Assembly (NCBI GenBank): GCA_023480605.1 | Contig: JAMCWS010000219.1 | Coordinates: forward strand, 1-5,485 | Direction: 5' to 3' | Origin: a bacterium | Lineage (GTDB): Bacteria > Sumerlaeota > Sumerlaeia > MVZB01 | DNA length: 5,485 nucleotides | Shown: piece by piece, positions 4,967 to 5,485 of the stretch | Position numbering within the stretch: the stretch's first letter is position 1 | Layout: each line of letters begins with the position of its first letter | Program-made: the position numbers and the translations under genes | The notes under the pieces: model-generated | Told to the model about the DNA's origin: nothing | The model's input: only the letters and a program-made list of their open reading frames with translations | The model's database searches: none

Positions 4967-5485
4967 TCAGCCAAGACGGATTTCGGACGAGTCGCCGACG
5001 TTGAGCGTGTAGGATTGGCCCGACGCTTTGGCGTTGTCGGCGATGATCGACCCGTCGAGCAGCATGTTCTCGACCGTGGCATCGCGCGAAAGGATCGAGT
5101 TGCGGATGATCGAGTGGCGGATGGTCACGCCGTCGGCCACGGTCACATAAGGGCCGACGATGGATTCCTCGATGGTGACCTGGTGGCCGATCGACACGGG
5201 GGGCTTGATGAGCGAACCTTTGAAATTGTGGGCCTTGATGGCTTCCATGGTCGAGTTGCGCCGCGCCAGCAGGACGCGGTTGGTTGCCAGCAGCGTCTCG
5301 GGCTTACCGCAGTCATACCAGTCGTCGATGACGAAGGGCTTCATCCGCGCGCCGCGTTCAAGCATCTTCTGCAGCGCGTCGGTCAGTTGATATTCGCCCT
5401 TGGTGGTGGCGCCCGACTCGATCAGTTCGTCGAGGCACTGGTAAAGCAGGCGGCCATCGACAAAATAATAAATGCCGACGAACTT
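4967..5485 (-). CDS. Sugar-phosphate nucleotidyltransferase, C-terminal part (5' end outside window)
   Basis: The final 172 residues of a long-form sugar-1-phosphate nucleotidyltransferase, the RmlA/StrD-like type that joins a nucleoside triphosphate to a hexose-1-phosphate to make NDP-sugars for cell-surface glycans. Visible: KFVGIYYFVD at the window edge (late core strand), KGEYQLTDALQ at 29-39 and DDWYDCGKPETLLATNR at 54-70, all typical of the catalytic domain's end. Then come irregular hexapeptide-like turns at about 93-152 (IKPPVSIGHQ, VGPYVTVADGVTI, NSILSRDATVEN) that build a left-handed beta-helix. The N-terminal nucleotide-binding GGxGTRL region is upstream of the window, so NTP and sugar specificity cannot be judged. 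The frame is open from base 5485; the apparent ATG at 5365 is internal. It is on the same strand as the AI-2E gene but 275 bases away, with an apparent promoter between, so the two need not be co-regulated. Confidence 0.93.
   Translation of the reverse strand, partial: KFVGIYYFVDGRLLYQCLDELIESGATTKGEYQLTDALQKMLERGARMKPFVIDDWYDCGKPETLLATNRVLLARRNSTMEAIKAHNFKGSLIKPPVSIGHQVTIEESIVGPYVTVADGVTIRHSIIRNSILSRDATVENMLLDGSIIADNAKASGQSYTLNVGDSSEIRLG

Overview
The window comes from a GC-rich bacterial chromosome and carries ordinary housekeeping and transport genes plus one broken or split essential gene. No phage, insertion sequence, CRISPR array, rRNA or tRNA was seen. The small single-cluster ferredoxin and the Thermus-like glutamyl-tRNA synthetase are of kinds I associate with the PVC group (Verrucomicrobiota and relatives). 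That placement is an inference from protein style only and is weak.

Layout, left to right. (1) Bases 1-1156, minus strand: the N-terminal 385 residues of a major facilitator of the oxalate/formate antiporter (OFA) type, whose 3' end lies beyond base 1. (2) Bases 1153-2701, minus strand: gltX, glutamyl-tRNA synthetase, in two pieces. The catalytic part (307 homologous residues, HIGH-like and KLSKR motifs intact) and the anticodon-binding part (174 residues) lie in different frames. Between them, 103 bases of unrelated sequence stand where about 19 conserved codons are expected. The second piece has its own ATG and a near-perfect Shine-Dalgarno sequence, and its stop overlaps the transporter start by 4 bases. 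(3) Bases 2702-2984: a relatively AT-rich divergent spacer between gltX and the ferredoxin gene. (4) Bases 2985-3218, plus strand: a 77-residue acidic ferredoxin. (5) Bases 3219-3491: spacer with a strong bidirectional hairpin terminator at 3383-3421, serving the ferredoxin gene and the convergent gene beyond. (6) Bases 3492-4691, minus strand: an AI-2E family membrane transporter with a recognisable promoter and ribosome binding site. (7) Bases 4967-5485, minus strand: the C-terminal 172 residues of a sugar-phosphate nucleotidyltransferase with a left-handed beta-helix tail, whose 5' end lies beyond base 5485.

The minus-strand gltX parts and the transporter look like one transcription unit, with the transporter probably translationally coupled to the anticodon-binding part. 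The ferredoxin gene is monocistronic. The AI-2E gene appears to have its own promoter rather than depending on the nucleotidyltransferase upstream.

The observation most worth checking is the gltX split. Homology resumes exactly at an ATG preceded by AGGAGG and an in-frame stop. This could be a genuine two-polypeptide synthetase, a recently killed gene with a second copy elsewhere, or an assembly error. The sequence alone cannot decide. I found no convincing sign of a wholly new biological system.
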